Of a stretch of DNA of 64,000 nt, positions 38,881-50,512 are shown one piece after another. Origin of the DNA: Papilionanthe hookeriana x Papilionanthe teres (Eukaryota > Streptophyta > Magnoliopsida > Asparagales > Orchidaceae); the NCBI GenBank assembly GCA_022702705.1, contig CM040433.1, positions 20,468,682-20,532,681 of the forward strand, written 5' to 3'. Both the position numbers and the translations under genes were made by a program. The notes under the pieces were generated by a model. The model saw only the letters and a program-made list of their open reading frames with translations. It was not told the origin of the DNA and made no database searches. Numbering within the stretch: position 1 is the first letter of the stretch; the number at the start of each line of letters is the position of its first letter.

Positions 38881-39991
38881 AAAAATACAACACTCAACCT
38901 AAAATATGCTAACAATGTAGCAGGAAGAAAAGGTAAAGGTTGAATCTACTTACTACTACAACATCCTATCAAATTCATATACATGCCTAATCTGAATATA
39001 ATGACTGTAGGAGAAAGTAAATCTAACCTAAAACATGCTTGCAATAAAATTACACTAAAAAGAAGTATTTTCACATTAAAATTTTATTTTTCTTCCTATT
39101 CCCAAACTTAATTTTTAACATATATAGCATTCAGTACAGAAAATATAAGCAGGAAAAAAACAATTCAGAAATTCTCTCTACCACACATGTCTATCAAAAA
39201 TATTTATAAGTATTCATTAGGACAGAACAATATGCAGCAGAAAGTAAATCTAAACTAATCATGCCCTAATGAAATTCATCAAATAAAAGTTTAATTAGCA
39301 TAACAGGTATCAGCAAGGGAATATAAAAATGTTCTTTAAGACTTAAATAAAGTTGTAACACAAACATAAACACACATATGATAAATGAGGTCAATTCTTC
39401 CATAAACTCATCACATCTTACTAACTTACTTCGAATTTCTATCGAAATCACTACATAGATAAATTAGGTACTTTCAAATGATTTTTTAGATTATAATCCC
39501 AAAGATAAGATTATCCCTGATAAATTGGTTTACGGACACCAATCTCAGGCATCATCTAATCCCTATAATTAAGCACCTCTAACTGTTATAAATCCTAGTG
39601 TAAGATCATCCATAAGTTATTCATCAAATATGTTCATGACTCCTATCAAATGAAAACAAAGTTAGAGAAAGGATGTAACAAAATTGAGATGAAGCTGTCA
39701 TTGTTCAAATTCATGATACTCCTGTAGGGTAAGACTCGAGTCATAGTGGACTCATCGATCCAACTACCACTAGAGAACATAAAAGTCTAACCATAATAAG
39801 AAGTTAAGGAATCACCTCCCTCATGACACACAAAGATCAAACTACTAACAATCCAAACATCTACCAATCAACAATCAAACTTATCAATCCATAATGACAC
39901 GTAAAGATCAAGTCAATCCACTCTAAAGCAAACACCATACAACCCTAACAATCATGACTCTCAAGCACACTAAATCAAAGCACACTGATAA
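38881..39991. other. non-coding interior of element 2
   Basis: Continues element 2 after the nested unit. No ORF corresponding to the post-integrase genes of element 1 is seen here. Confidence 0.55.
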
Positions 39992-40690
39992 CTATTTGTT
40001 GCCTCCTATTAAGCGCTTGGTTTTAACGTCGCGGGCCCGACAAATGATTCCTCCTGGATCAAAATTCCAATTAAGTAATCCTCGATCAATCGCCCAATCT
40101 TTTTCAGATCCAGGAATTCCTACAAAATCCTCAAATTGTAATTTTTCATTCAGCTCTTCATTTTCAGTTTGATTTATATCATAATTCCTTATATTTCTTT
40201 CTCGATGTAATATTCTTCTATTGATTTTTTGAAATTGCATATTAATATCGTCCTTGAAATTTATAAGAAATTGATCTTTATAATATACTTCAATATCTCT
40301 CAAATTTTGGATCAGATTCTCTTTAGATAATTCAGATTCTGAATCAATATCTTCTATGTTACTCTTCTGTTTCAAATTATCTTCCAAATCTTCCCTTTTA
40401 TAATTATTAAATGATGAAGGATCTATCTTAGTTAAGGAAATAGGTTTTTCAAATTCCTTAGGAATTTCTTCCAATGGTCTTCCAATATCCTTATCCTCTT
40501 TTCTCAACTCAAAGTTCTTTTGAAATTTATCCTCAAATTCTCTTTCATGTCCTAGTTCAATAACTTTATCTTGATCATCATTCAATTCAGGTTTTTCCTG
40601 TAATTGAGTCGCATCTAAAGATATAAAGACTGGTTGTGTAGATGAATTCCTTAAATAGATAGGCTTTAAAATTGTATGGGGTACATCCAT
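39992..40690 (-). CDS. acidic, charged ORF of element 2 (232 codons, unknown)
   Basis: An uninterrupted frame starting MDVPHTILKPIYLRN and ending ARDVKTKRLIGGNK. It is rich in E, D, K, R, N and Q, with no cysteine-histidine motif and no recognisable catalytic box. Stretches such as NLIQNLRDIEVYYKDQ and INMQFQKINRRILHRERN look helical. It sits where element 1 begins its reverse transcriptase. The last 20 or so codons lie over DNA that in element 1 is the untranslated stretch after integrase (TTAACGTC...GCGCTTGG region), so the C-terminus may be accidental. Its function is unknown. It could be a spacer kept open by chance or an element-specific protein. I favour the second only weakly. Confidence 0.55.
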   Translation of the reverse strand: MDVPHTILKPIYLRNSSTQPVFISLDATQLQEKPELNDDQDKVIELGHEREFEDKFQKNFELRKEDKDIGRPLEEIPKEFEKPISLTKIDPSSFNNYKREDLEDNLKQKSNIEDIDSESELSKENLIQNLRDIEVYYKDQFLINFKDDINMQFQKINRRILHRERNIRNYDINQTENEELNEKLQFEDFVGIPGSEKDWAIDRGLLNWNFDPGGIICRARDVKTKRLIGGNK

Positions 40691-41175
40691 CTTAAGTTCA
40701 TGCGATTATTCAACAGATGGAATTAAAAGTTTACTATTTTTGGTAGTGTTCATCATTTCACACCTCTCCTGAACATACATATAGTCTTCTTTAAATAATG
40801 TTTTTGAATCATCATGAAAGTCTATTTCAATCTCATCTGTTAACTTACTCTCAAAAGTTTCTTGGAAATGTTCTTTACTTAGATAATCATTTTAATCTAC
40901 CCAAAATCAATCATCATCTTTTCTCTATGCTGGATATTTCATAGTCGTTAATACATCAAAAGTGACTCCATGGTCATTAATATTCATAGTCAAATCTCTT
41001 TTTTGCACATCTATCATAGCTTGTCTAGTAACAAGGAAAGGTCTCCCTAAAATAATTGGAATTTATTTATCTTCCTACATATCTAATTCAGTAAAGTCTA
41101 AAGGGAAGATAAATTTATCCACTTTAACAAGCACGTCTTCTATAACTCCTTTTGGATAAATGATAGATCGATCGC
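40691..41175 (-). pseudogene. broken C-terminal half of element 2 protease
   Basis: On the minus strand the remains IILGRPFL and AMIDVQK match the protease end of element 1 but lie beyond a frame break at about 41176 and between in-frame stops. Confidence 0.7.
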
Positions 41176-41592
41176 CTAACGTGAAGGGTTACGAGTAGTG
41201 GGAGAAATATCGACTAAACCTAACCTTCTAAATATAGATAGAGGCATCACATTAATGCTCACTCCTAAATCACATAAAACTTTTCCACATAATCTTTTTC
41301 CAATTGCACAAGGAATTGTAAAGATACAATGATCTTTAAGTTTCCGAGGAAAATTTTTCTGAAGTATAGCGCTGCACTCATCACTTAGTGCAACTGTCTC
41401 GTAATCCCCAAATTTCCTTTTCTTGTTTAATATCTTCTTCATAAACTTTGCATAACTTGGCTTCTGTTCCAAAGCTTCAGTGAAAGGAATATTTATTGTT
41501 AATTTCTTAAGCACTTTCATGAACTTTGAAAATTTTTTATCCAACTCATGTTGTCTAAGTCTTTGAGGAAATGGAGGTGGTGGTCTTTCCAA
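41176..41592 (-). pseudogene. aspartic protease region of element 2, truncated
   Basis: Reads MERPPPPFPQRLRQHEL to CDLGVSINVMPLSIFRRLGL. The active-site box is DLGV where element 1 has DLGA. The catalytic aspartate is kept, and the flap-side half is lost from this frame. It aligns well with the protease frame of element 1 (55387-56034). Confidence 0.8.
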
Positions 41593-41670
41593 ACTGATTT
41601 TAGTTAGAGATATTAATTTTTTCAGATCCTTAGAAACATGTTCTTCAGGTCTTTTAGTTTCCTTTGTTTC

Positions 41671-42159
41671 TCACACAACATCTTTCTCTTTTTTAACCAC
41701 ATCCTCTATCTCTCTTCCACTTTTTAATTGAACAGCTTCTACTTGTTCATTAGTGTTCTCTTTAAGGTTGATCTCAATATTGCTAGGAAGTGTTCCTTGG
41801 GGTCTATTGCTAAGTGAATTAGCAATTTGTCCCAGTTGATTCTCTATGTTTCTAATCGCAACATTTTGACTTTTCAACTGGTTTCCCATTTGCAATACCA
41901 CTTCTTCCATAGACATTTTATGCTCAAATTGTTGATCATTGTTAGAGTCTGATGGATATGAAGGTCTATAGTTTGTGTTCCCCTGATTATTCCAACTTCC
42001 ATTAAGATTTGCATGATTATTTTCCAATTTTTGGTTTCCACCGTCAGTAGTATGATTCCAGTTAAAATTAGGATGGTTCTCCCAACCTGGGTTGTAAAAG
42101 TTAGAATATGGGTTGTTTATGGTATTTAAAGTCTCATATAATAAGTTCGAATCAATCAT
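41671..42159 (-). CDS. gag C-terminal part of element 2
   Basis: 162 codons rich in asparagine, tryptophan and tyrosine (NNPYSNFYNPGWENHPNFNWN), then a helical part with MEEVVLQMGNQL and IENQLGQIANSL. The same module, including GQIANSLSNR, occurs in element 1 at 56230-56580. It belongs to Athila-type gag and lies between the capsid core and the protease. Confidence 0.75.
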   Translation of the reverse strand: MIDSNLLYETLNTINNPYSNFYNPGWENHPNFNWNHTTDGGNQKLENNHANLNGSWNNQGNTNYRPSYPSDSNNDQQFEHKMSMEEVVLQMGNQLKSQNVAIRNIENQLGQIANSLSNRPQGTLPSNIEINLKENTNEQVEAVQLKSGREIEDVVKKEKDVV

Positions 42160-42320
42160 ACACCCTAATGAACCTTCCTCACTTACTGAGTGAGTTGAGG
42201 TTGGTTCATTCCAAATTGGTCCTAATTCCTTGATATTGCGGCAACTTGAGATGCAATAATTGTAATTACATCTGTAATATGAACACTGGCTACATTTTTA
42301 TGATTTACCCTTGCAGAGGG

Positions 42321-42989
42321 TCATTGAAATTCATTTGTAGCTATTTCTTCAATTAATGCATACGCTTCATCAAATGTTTTTGACATTAATGAACCACCAG
42401 CAGCATCATCAATAATGGACCTAAGGGATCCTACTAACCCATTATAAAAAGTTTGAATGATTAACCAATCTGGCAGAGCATGATGTGGACACTTTCTTAG
42501 AAGTTCCTTAAATCTTTCCCAGGCTTCATATATTGATTCCCCTTCATACTGAAAAAATGAGATAATATCGTTTTTAAGTTTAGTAGTCCTTGAAGGTGGA
42601 AAATACTTAGCTAGGAATTTCCGAGTTAACTCCTCCCAATTTTTAATAAAGCAAGGTGCTAATGAGTATAACCACATTTTATCCTTATCCCTTAGTGAGA
42701 AAGGAAAAAGCCATAGTCTAACAACATCGTCTGACATACCGTTATAACGAAATGTAGCACAAAGTTCTATAAATTTTGACAAATGTAAATATGGATCCTC
42801 CAAAGGAGTTCCCCCAAACTGATTGTTCTGCACCAATTGGATAATCTCAAGATTTATTTCAAACGAGTCAGCTTCTACGACAGGGTTTTGTATACTTGAG
42901 TGAATTTCATCTGTCGTAGGATTTAAATAATCCCTCAATGAAGTATCATGATTTTCCAAGTTATTATCTTGAAAGTTTTTCATTTCCAT
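42321..42989 (-). CDS. gag capsid core of element 2 (intact, 222 codons)
   Basis: Contains the plant gypsy gag core: NNQFGGTPLEDPYLHLSKF, LWLFPFSLRDKDKMWLYSL, KFLAKYFPPSRTTKLKNDI, GESIYEAWERFKELLRKCP, then IIDDAAGGSL and a helical end. This protein forms the virus-like particle that carries element RNA. The frame is free of stops over the core. The true start may lie about 100 bases upstream, where a further ATG (MRNKGSAGLVPYNPE) exists in another frame, as in element 1. Confidence 0.85.
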   Translation of the reverse strand: MEMKNFQDNNLENHDTSLRDYLNPTTDEIHSSIQNPVVEADSFEINLEIIQLVQNNQFGGTPLEDPYLHLSKFIELCATFRYNGMSDDVVRLWLFPFSLRDKDKMWLYSLAPCFIKNWEELTRKFLAKYFPPSRTTKLKNDIISFFQYEGESIYEAWERFKELLRKCPHHALPDWLIIQTFYNGLVGSLRSIIDDAAGGSLMSKTFDEAYALIEEIATNEFQ

Positions 42990-43322
42990 TTCTAATTTTT
43001 TGAGTCCTTTCTATATTTTTATTTATTTTTTTTTTCAAACTCGGGATTATAAGGCACAAGTCCTGCAGATCCTTTGTTTCGCATACGTAACACATCAAAC
43101 AATACATTAATAATTAAAAAAATAAAACAAAAATATATATTCAACACAACAAAGCATTTTGACGAACACCTTATTTTTCACGCAAACAAAAAATTTTTTT
43201 TCAACACTTTTTCATACAAAAATAAACACTTTTCACACAAAACAAGTTTTACGACACTACAATTTTATAAGTCTAAGCCTAATTTTTTCAACTAAAATTC
43301 TCCTAAAGTTCTTACCGAAGCG

Positions 43323-43340
43323 TCCCCGTCAATGGCTCCA
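43323..43340 (-). other. primer-binding site of element 2 (degraded tRNA-Asp type)
   Basis: The minus strand reads TGGAGCCATTGACGGGGA, six bases inside the right LTR. It differs at three places from TGGCGCCGTTGCCGGGGA, which pairs with plant tRNA-Asp. Confidence 0.8.
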
Positions 43341-43346
43341 AAAACT

Positions 43347-45232
43347 TGACCACGACTTTATGTGGTGATAAAAATGAGTGCAATTGATTAATAATAAACA
43401 CACTTATATCAACGCAAGTATACGTATCGCTCAATTAATACAGGGCTCTAGTGGAGTCCTGGTTATCGATCACACAGGGAAACGAGGTAAAAGGTCCTTA
43501 TTTAAATTATATTATACTACAATTACTCCTTAGTTTGGAATGTTGATTAAAATGATGTTTTATTTAGAAACTACTCATAAATGCAAGTGTTAAATGTAAA
43601 GATAGTAACTATAACTAAATGCAAATATTAATTCTAAAGATAACCCTTTTTTGATGAATTGGTTTGGAGAATTTTGAGATATTAAAAACTACTATTCTTA
43701 TATAATGAAATGGATAATGTATAGGAATGAGATGCATTAAAATATTGTATGTGCCAAATAGGAGCAATCCTAATCTTTACCCTTTGATCCAGGCATAAAG
43801 AACATTGACTAATCCTATGCTTGTTTACTGAATCCGTGGCTAGGCTGTGAGGATACCAGCTCTCACTTCGGAGCTCCCACGTTCCCCTCGCCTGAGGGCT
43901 AACATCTCCGCTTCAGTACTCAAACAATAGGATCGAATTGGGGATTTTAGTCTGTCACTCTAAAATCTCCACTTTTACGTCCAATAATTATATTTTCCTA
44001 TTTATTTGCATTTAATCCCCATGAACTTCACCTTCCATGGTATTTGAATGTGGTTCGTACTTAGTTGTAAAAAGCATAACCCTTTCGGATCGTATGTTGT
44101 CACAATGAATTTTAACATTACAACAGGCATTAATTGCAATGTAAATGAAGTGCAAGTAAAAACCATCACATTTATATATAAAACTTCTTCTAGCATGTGT
44201 CTCACCATCCTACACATAAATTCTACTCATTACAAAAGAAAAGTAAAAGGAAAAGAATGACATAATCTTCTCATGCCACTATTTTCAAAGAAGAAGAAAG
44301 AGTAAGAGAGATATGTCACAAAGCACGAAGAAAACACAACGGAAACTTCATTTAACCAAAGCAAATCCACTAGGTAAGTGTTTACAAAATCATAAGATAA
44401 TGAAGAACAATACTTAGCTTTTTCCCTTTGAAAGAAAGATGAAGATCTCTCACACAAAGTCTCCCGTTGATTTATGCAATGCTAGTGCAATCCCTTACAA
44501 ATTCTCTCAAAATCTCCTTTCCAATCTATCCAAATAGGATATAAATCTACATTTCTACTCCTAATCTAAGAACTCTAAACATTCTCTAAGTTTTTCCTAA
44601 CATTTCTCCTCTCTTTTCTAATCTAAAAACCATTCTTTTAAAGTGTAGGGACGAAGTTTGAAGAGTTGCCACAAGAAATCTTTAAAAAAGCGTCCAAATA
44701 CGTTGAATTTCGGCCCTAACCGCCAAAAGTCGGTCCATAGTTGTCCAGGGCGAGGTCGGTGGGCTTGAGGGCGCCGTCGACGAGCTTTTCTATCATTTTT
44801 TGGTCTTCTAGGGGAAAATATCGCCGTCGGCGAGCTCGAGGACGTTTTCGGTGAGATTTCTATGCAGCTCCACCGTTTGGCTCCGTTTTAACTCTGATTC
44901 GCCCTGTTTCAGTTGCGTTGTGTTCCTAACAGATAGCCCTACAAAATAAACATAAAAACAACATTTCTTTAAACTGTAATCTCATTCAAAAATTATGCAA
45001 GAAGTGTAAAAGAGATTAAGCATAGAAAGACTCATCGAAATGTGTCAAGCCAAAATTTGCTTTCTTGCTCGTATTTGCTCCAAATTGCACCGTTTTTGCT
45101 TCTTTTTGCTCCAAACACCATTTCTTGTACCTAAAACCAAAAAACATACAAAATACCTTCCTTTTAAAGTGTAATATCACAAAAAATGAGTAAAATCATA
45201 TAGCAAAAATCGTATATATTTTTGGTGCATCA
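43347..45232 (-). repeat. 5' LTR of element 2
   Basis: Plus strand starts TGACCACGACTTTATG and ends GGTGCATCA, followed by the target duplication ACTAA. 1886 bp against 1883 bp for its partner. Confidence 0.92.
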
Positions 45233-45237
45233 ACTAA

Positions 45238-46032
45238 TCTAATGATTAGAAGGCACCACACGTCAATCTGGAGCATCCCACAACCATAAGAAGTCACAAT
45301 ATCCACCTATGCATGCTCCGAAAAAATTAGGGTTCGAGACACCCTACCCGCTTAGTGGCTTAGAATGGGTGGCATTCTCCCGAGCATATAGCCAAACAAA
45401 ATACTCTATTAGGAAGTTATGGAGCCACATCTCACTCATGCGGGATCTCCCATAACTTTCAGATCTAACAAATCCTCCGTCGGGTACTCCCAGTGAAAGT
45501 CAGGGTTCTGAATACCCCTGAAACACCTGAAACACCTTTCTAGAACATCAAGTTTGAGCCCTTGAAGGTCTAGCATGTGATTGTAACTTTTGACATAGGC
45601 GCAGAGCTTAGGCGCCAAAAGACTGGGCATTTAGAACCCAAAATAGGCCAAATACGACCTTTTTTTCATGAACTCAACATTTTGGCGCCACTAGTTCTGG
45701 AGCCTAGGAATCCAGACCAGCATCTAGGGAACCAAGAGACCAGTGCCTAGGTGCCAAAGTAGCACATAGGCACCCAACGATCGGGCTCTTAGGCATCCGA
45801 CACCTCCCAGGTTGCGATTTTGGTCAATATTATTTCCATTTATGCTTATGATGCGTCGGAATGGTAGTTCGCGTGCTCATGAGCTTGGCGAGTGGAAACG
45901 GTAGTGTGAAAGGACTCTTTTGCCCTCACTTTGGAAGCTTCTCAGGCATCTTTTGGTGGCCTTTTGGTCATTTTGCAGGGCACGGTTGAGCTTAACTGAC
46001 CTTTCAAGGGATCAGACGTCATTTTGCCAGGG
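45238..46032. other. older repeat between the two Athila elements
   Basis: GC-richer than its surroundings. Words of the type GGCGCC/TAGGCGCC and AGGCACC recur (45600-45800). The right part (TTTTGCCCTCACTTTGGAAG...) resembles the LTR of another gypsy lineage. It is probably an older element that both Athila copies entered. No gene is seen. Confidence 0.4.
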
Positions 46033-46037
46033 AGCCA

Positions 46038-47794
46038 TGATCCCCGAATATTTATGCTTACGTTTTAGATATGAAAATTATGATTTTATAATATGGGATA
46101 CTACACAAGTATACGTATCGATTATTAAGTAATATAGGACTTTCTGATTAAGCCCCGAGATATCGACCCCACAGAGAAATGTAAAAATATTTTAAAGAAT
46201 AAGAAAATTATATTTTTACTTTTTTAAATGACTTTTGAAAGTATGTTTTAATTTGTTAAGTTCGAAAATTATTTTTGGTATTTTTGATTAAAAGCTAAGC
46301 AGGAAATGAAAATTATCAGAACTAAATCATGATATAAAATACTAGGAAATAAACTATATTTTTCTTTCTCTTATAAAGCAGTAATAATTATGTAAGTATT
46401 GTTGTGGAAGTATTTAAATGTGTTGTGACAAATAGGAGCAAATTTATTATTTACCCTTACTTGGTTCAATAAAGAACATTGATTAATTTGAAATTTTAAA
46501 ATTTTGAAAATGGTTAGGCAAGGAAGATACCAGCTCTCACTCTAGAGTTCCCTTGATTCCATCCACCTGAGGGCTAACTTTTCATAGCAAAATTTAAAAT
46601 ATCAAACCAAATTAGGGAGCTTTATCCTGTCACTCTAAAGTTCTCTAATTTTATTCCCCATTAAAAATATATCTCCTAATATATTTGCATTCAATTATAT
46701 GAACTACAATTCTCACCCATATAATTGCATGTGATTTTTACCAATTGTTGTTTGAGACAATACCACATTGGATCTTACATAATCTCACAACAAATTTTTA
46801 CATCTTAACTGGCCAAATTAAGAAGTGAATTAAGTTTACGGAATTAAATCTTCACAACTTATTCCAACTTTAAACACTTATACATTCCACAACAATCTTA
46901 CATAATTTAATTACTTCTTCATTTAAGAACGAAAAAAGATAAAGAAAACTACTCAGATTTCATTAAGAAAACACAAGCACACATTGATTTGAAAATAGAA
47001 ATCATAAAGAAAACACAATAGGCTTTAATTCAAAACTAAATATAAAAATAAAAAGTAAACACTTATCTGAAAATCCTCTCCACAAGACTCCAGAAGTTCC
47101 TTTGAAACTTGACTTTCCACAGAACAACACTACAGAGGTTGGCGCCCAACTCTGTTGACTTGGAAACTGACTTCAGACTTCACTAAAAAACTAGATAAAT
47201 TGATGAAAAAAAATTGGTGAAAAGAAAGTTTCACACCAACCCTTTCTCCTTAAACTAACTAACTCTAAAAGACTTTAAACAATAAAAGACTAAAAGTAAA
47301 ACTAGAAAAGAACTCTTGAAATTAGAAGAAGATACACTAAAAGAACACACTAAAAAGAACACTTAAACTAATTCAAAGTCTTCATAATATAATTTTCCAA
47401 AAGGTGCCTTGGTGTCTCTTCAAATCTTGTCCAGATTCAACGTATCCACCAAAAGATGCATCTCTTCATTTAAATTTGCTGTCATGGGAAGTTAAGGAAG
47501 TCACCACCAAAATATTCTTCAAACACCCCTTGAAATTGGCGCCAAAAATGAAGAAAATTTGATTTTTAACTGTGGTGTCTAAGCGCCAACCAGGCGGCGC
47601 TTAGCCGCCAAAGTCCAAATTTTCATTTTATCATTTTTTGCTCCAAATTTAATCCAATTTTGCTCTGTTCATCATCATCACTCATTTTCATCATACCTGC
47701 AAGAAAAACACAAAAGACCTTCCATTAAAGTGCAACATCATCAAAAATAGGTATAAAAATGTGCATAAAAATGCAATATATTTTAGGTGTATCA
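46038..47794 (-). repeat. 3' LTR of element 1
   Basis: Plus strand TGATCCCCGAATATTT to TTTTAGGTGTATCA. It carries a GC-rich hairpin module at 47578-47610 in the predicted U3. The adjacent purine tract (minus strand AGTTTGGGGGATTT) is at about 47795-47809. Confidence 0.92.
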
Positions 47795-48749
47795 AAATCC
47801 CCCAAACTTAAAATGTTACTTGTCCTCAAGTGACTCTTAATCACATTGAAAATTTTAGCATGCAAATTATGTAATGAGTTTCTTCGGAAGGTAACAAAAT
47901 TTTGTTCTAGAAATGGAATAGTCCAATTTAGAAAAAATTTCAGTAATTAAGACCAACTTAAAGTTTGAAAATTTCTTAGGTAAAGGATAATGTAAAATAT
48001 AGGTTTCTATCTAATGCAGAAATACTTATAGATTCTTCAAAATATAGGATTCACACATTTATTTTTCTCACTTAAAAATCTTTATTTGAAAATAATTTTA
48101 CTTACTATATTATAATTTTAAGCTTTAGATTTTCTCAGAACTTATATCTTATACTTGAGGTATGGAACCAATTTTTGACTAGGCCCTTACATCCTCAAGC
48201 TTCTCCTCCCTTTTCATTCTTGGGATTGATTTTAAATCTATCTTTTTTTTTTGCTTTTTCTTTTTCTCTTTTTCTTTTTTTTTATTTTTTATTTTTCTTT
48301 TTCTTTTTTCATAAGGCAAGGATTACTGTATGTGGATAAGCCTTTAATGATTTTGAATTTCACCCTTCCATTTAAAATAAAGGTCTGATATACATCTTTC
48401 ACTTAAAAATCATAACAATAGCATCTGAAAATTACTCCTCAATAAAAGAAATTTAAGCTTTGAAGAATAAAAGTCAAATCTTCTATTTATCCAAAAATAC
48501 AACATTTCTTTTAAAAGATAGTTGAACTATATTTAACACTTCTTTACTAAGAAAATTTTAACTTTAAAATTTTCTTTATTAATATAAATTTTAATTAAAT
48601 TCTCTTATTAATTTATGTATTCAAAATTTTGTTCCCCTAATATAACTTCATATACATAATTATTTTCAATCAAAAATCAATTTAATTTTAAGTATTCTTG
48701 AGAACAAATAAAATTTTAGGTTTTTGAAAAATTTTTTGTTTTTAAAATT

Positions 48750-48761
48750 CCCCCCAAACTT
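48750..48761 (-). other. second polypurine-like motif of element 1
   Basis: Minus strand AAGTTTGGGGGG, a near copy of the tract at the LTR border, 956 bp inside the element. Element 2 has the same motif at 31999-32010, 908 bp from its LTR. Confidence 0.6.
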
Positions 48762-49379
48762 TAATTTTTAGTTTGGATAAAACATTTAAGCATAAGAAAT
48801 AATACGTGGGTGAAAATTAAAAACTCATATAAAATGCTTGCAGGAATCTCAATATCCTAAATATGCAAGTATAACAATTTAAAAACAGGAGTAAAAAGAA
48901 ATCAAACTCAAAATTTTCAGTTTTTCATTAAATAGAAATTTCAAAATTTCAAATGACTTCTACAATAGTGGAGGTTTTCAACGTAAATACAGACCAACTG
49001 AAAATAACTGAAATCACACCAATACTAGATAACAAATGGTAGTAGTAGATTTTGAAAAGTTTTAAACATGAAATTTTTAAATAATAGTTTTTAATAGTGT
49101 TCCATATTCTCCTAACAGTTTTGGAATTAAGGTACACACTATAAAAACTCTGACACAACATACACATTTAAACATTTACTACTACACATATATCACACAA
49201 AAAACATATAGAATATCAATCCAATAAAGATACATCTGAATATGCAAAAAAAAATAGTCTAACTATAATCAACATATTACCAGATTCACACCACAAACAC
49301 AACATCAAAATAAAACACAAGACATAACATACACAGTACATCAATAGAAACTCAACAACACATAAAAAAAATAAATCTA

Positions 49380-50512
49380 CTAATCATCCTCATCATCATC
49401 ATCTTGCTCGTTCCAATCTCTGGATGGCACATAAGGTATATAAAATGGATGAGGATGCATCTCAACACTCTGATCACCTCTAATCAATTTATCCAAATAA
49501 TACTGATAATTCTCCTCATATTCATCTTGTTTCACAATATATCTTTCTATATTATCCATCTTACCATCCATGTCTCTAACATGTTCATGAGTAAGTCTCA
49601 CCTTCTTCAAAATCATTCTTAATAAAACAGTCTGTGAATCCCTAGATGATGAAGCTCTCGAAGTAGTAGCATGGGAAGTAGCAGCAGCAGAAGCAGTAGA
49701 AGCCCTACCAAATCCTCCTCTCTAACCAAACTCTGAATGTACATTGTAAGCTCCAACGTTTACACTGGTAATTGGTTTCATAAGCTGAAGAACCTCTTCC
49801 CAAGTTTCAAATTTCACACCAGACTGCTCACATAATGAATGAATTAAAGATGGAAATCCAATACCTGCAGTAGTGATAGATCTAGCACAATTCAAAATAT
49901 AATCATAAATGATTGCTCATGCTGAATGCAATAGTTCAACACAACTCTCTCCCTTGTAACTTCAATAGTATGACTTGAAGGCAACAACTTAGATGAGATA
50001 AAATAATGCCATGATTTAGAAGTGACATTTAACTTAGAGGCCTGAAAATTGATTCTTTTATCATTTGTTATCTTCCATAATCCTCTTCCATCAGTCAGAA
50101 ATGTCATTATCTCATCTAACTCTCCCTCAGGAGGATGATAGTTAGAATAAAAACAAAACATATCAGGAGGTAGTCGATAAAAAGTATTGATTACCGCAGC
50201 TGTAAAATGTACTTCTTTCCTCCTCACCATCACCAAGTTCTCTTCTACTGCAGGTAAGTTTGCATAAAACTCTCTGACCACAGAAACAACATCAACAATG
50301 GAGAAGCAACAATAATTCTCCCAATTCCTTCTAGAAATCATCTCTTTAATACCTTCTCCTGGCTTACTGAACACGCGCTCAGGAATCAATTTACGTGACT
50401 GTAGTGCGTCAACATATCGTTCCTCAGCCCTTGTACGAACAAACTTGTCAGAATCAAATCTTGTATTTTCTCTTGCGCGCTTTGATTTTGGAGCCATCTC
50501 TAAAAATTTCAC
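49380..50512 (-). pseudogene. post-integrase ORF, plant transposon protein domain (element 1)
   Basis: Starts at about MAPKSKRARENTRFD and stays open for 206 codons (to 49892). It then shifts frame, meets a TAG near 49723, and its remaining end (49616-49380) finishes in DDDDEDD. Conserved-looking parts are KLIPERVF, a hydrophobic VVREFYANL and RKEVHFTAAVINTFYRLP. The layout matches the 'putative plant transposon protein' domain found after integrase in Athila elements, in the position once called env-like. No signal peptide or membrane segment is apparent, so the sequence does not support an envelope role. The basic N-terminus could be a nuclear signal. Its role is unknown. Confidence 0.7.

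Larger units (their letters stand above)
29209..45232 (-). mobile_element. Athila-like Ty3/gypsy element 2, lacking RT and integrase
   Basis: A 16024-bp unit with LTRs at 29209-31091 and 43347-45232 and a perfect 5-bp target duplication ACTAA (29204-29208 and 45233-45237). In minus-strand order: 5' LTR (right), primer site 43340-43323, gag, damaged protease, an acidic 232-codon ORF, long non-coding DNA, purine tract, 3' LTR (left). No RT, RNase H or integrase motif was found between protease and 3' LTR. About 6.8 kb of the interior is a nested LTR-like unit. The LTRs are alike at a glance over their whole length and gag is intact, so this looks the younger of the two elements. It would need enzymes from a partner to move. 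Confidence 0.9.

Noticed and set aside
38589..38882. ORF sharing RRPN.CHKSSSLFNR with an ORF at 61119-61346
   Set aside because: The match reflects DNA copies of the same LTR-like unit. The frame starts at TTG and runs into AT-rich text with no domain.
49380..50512. Envelope gene of a plant retrovirus
   Set aside because: It is in the env position, but there is no signal peptide, transmembrane segment or glycoprotein-like cysteine pattern. The plant transposon domain explains it better.
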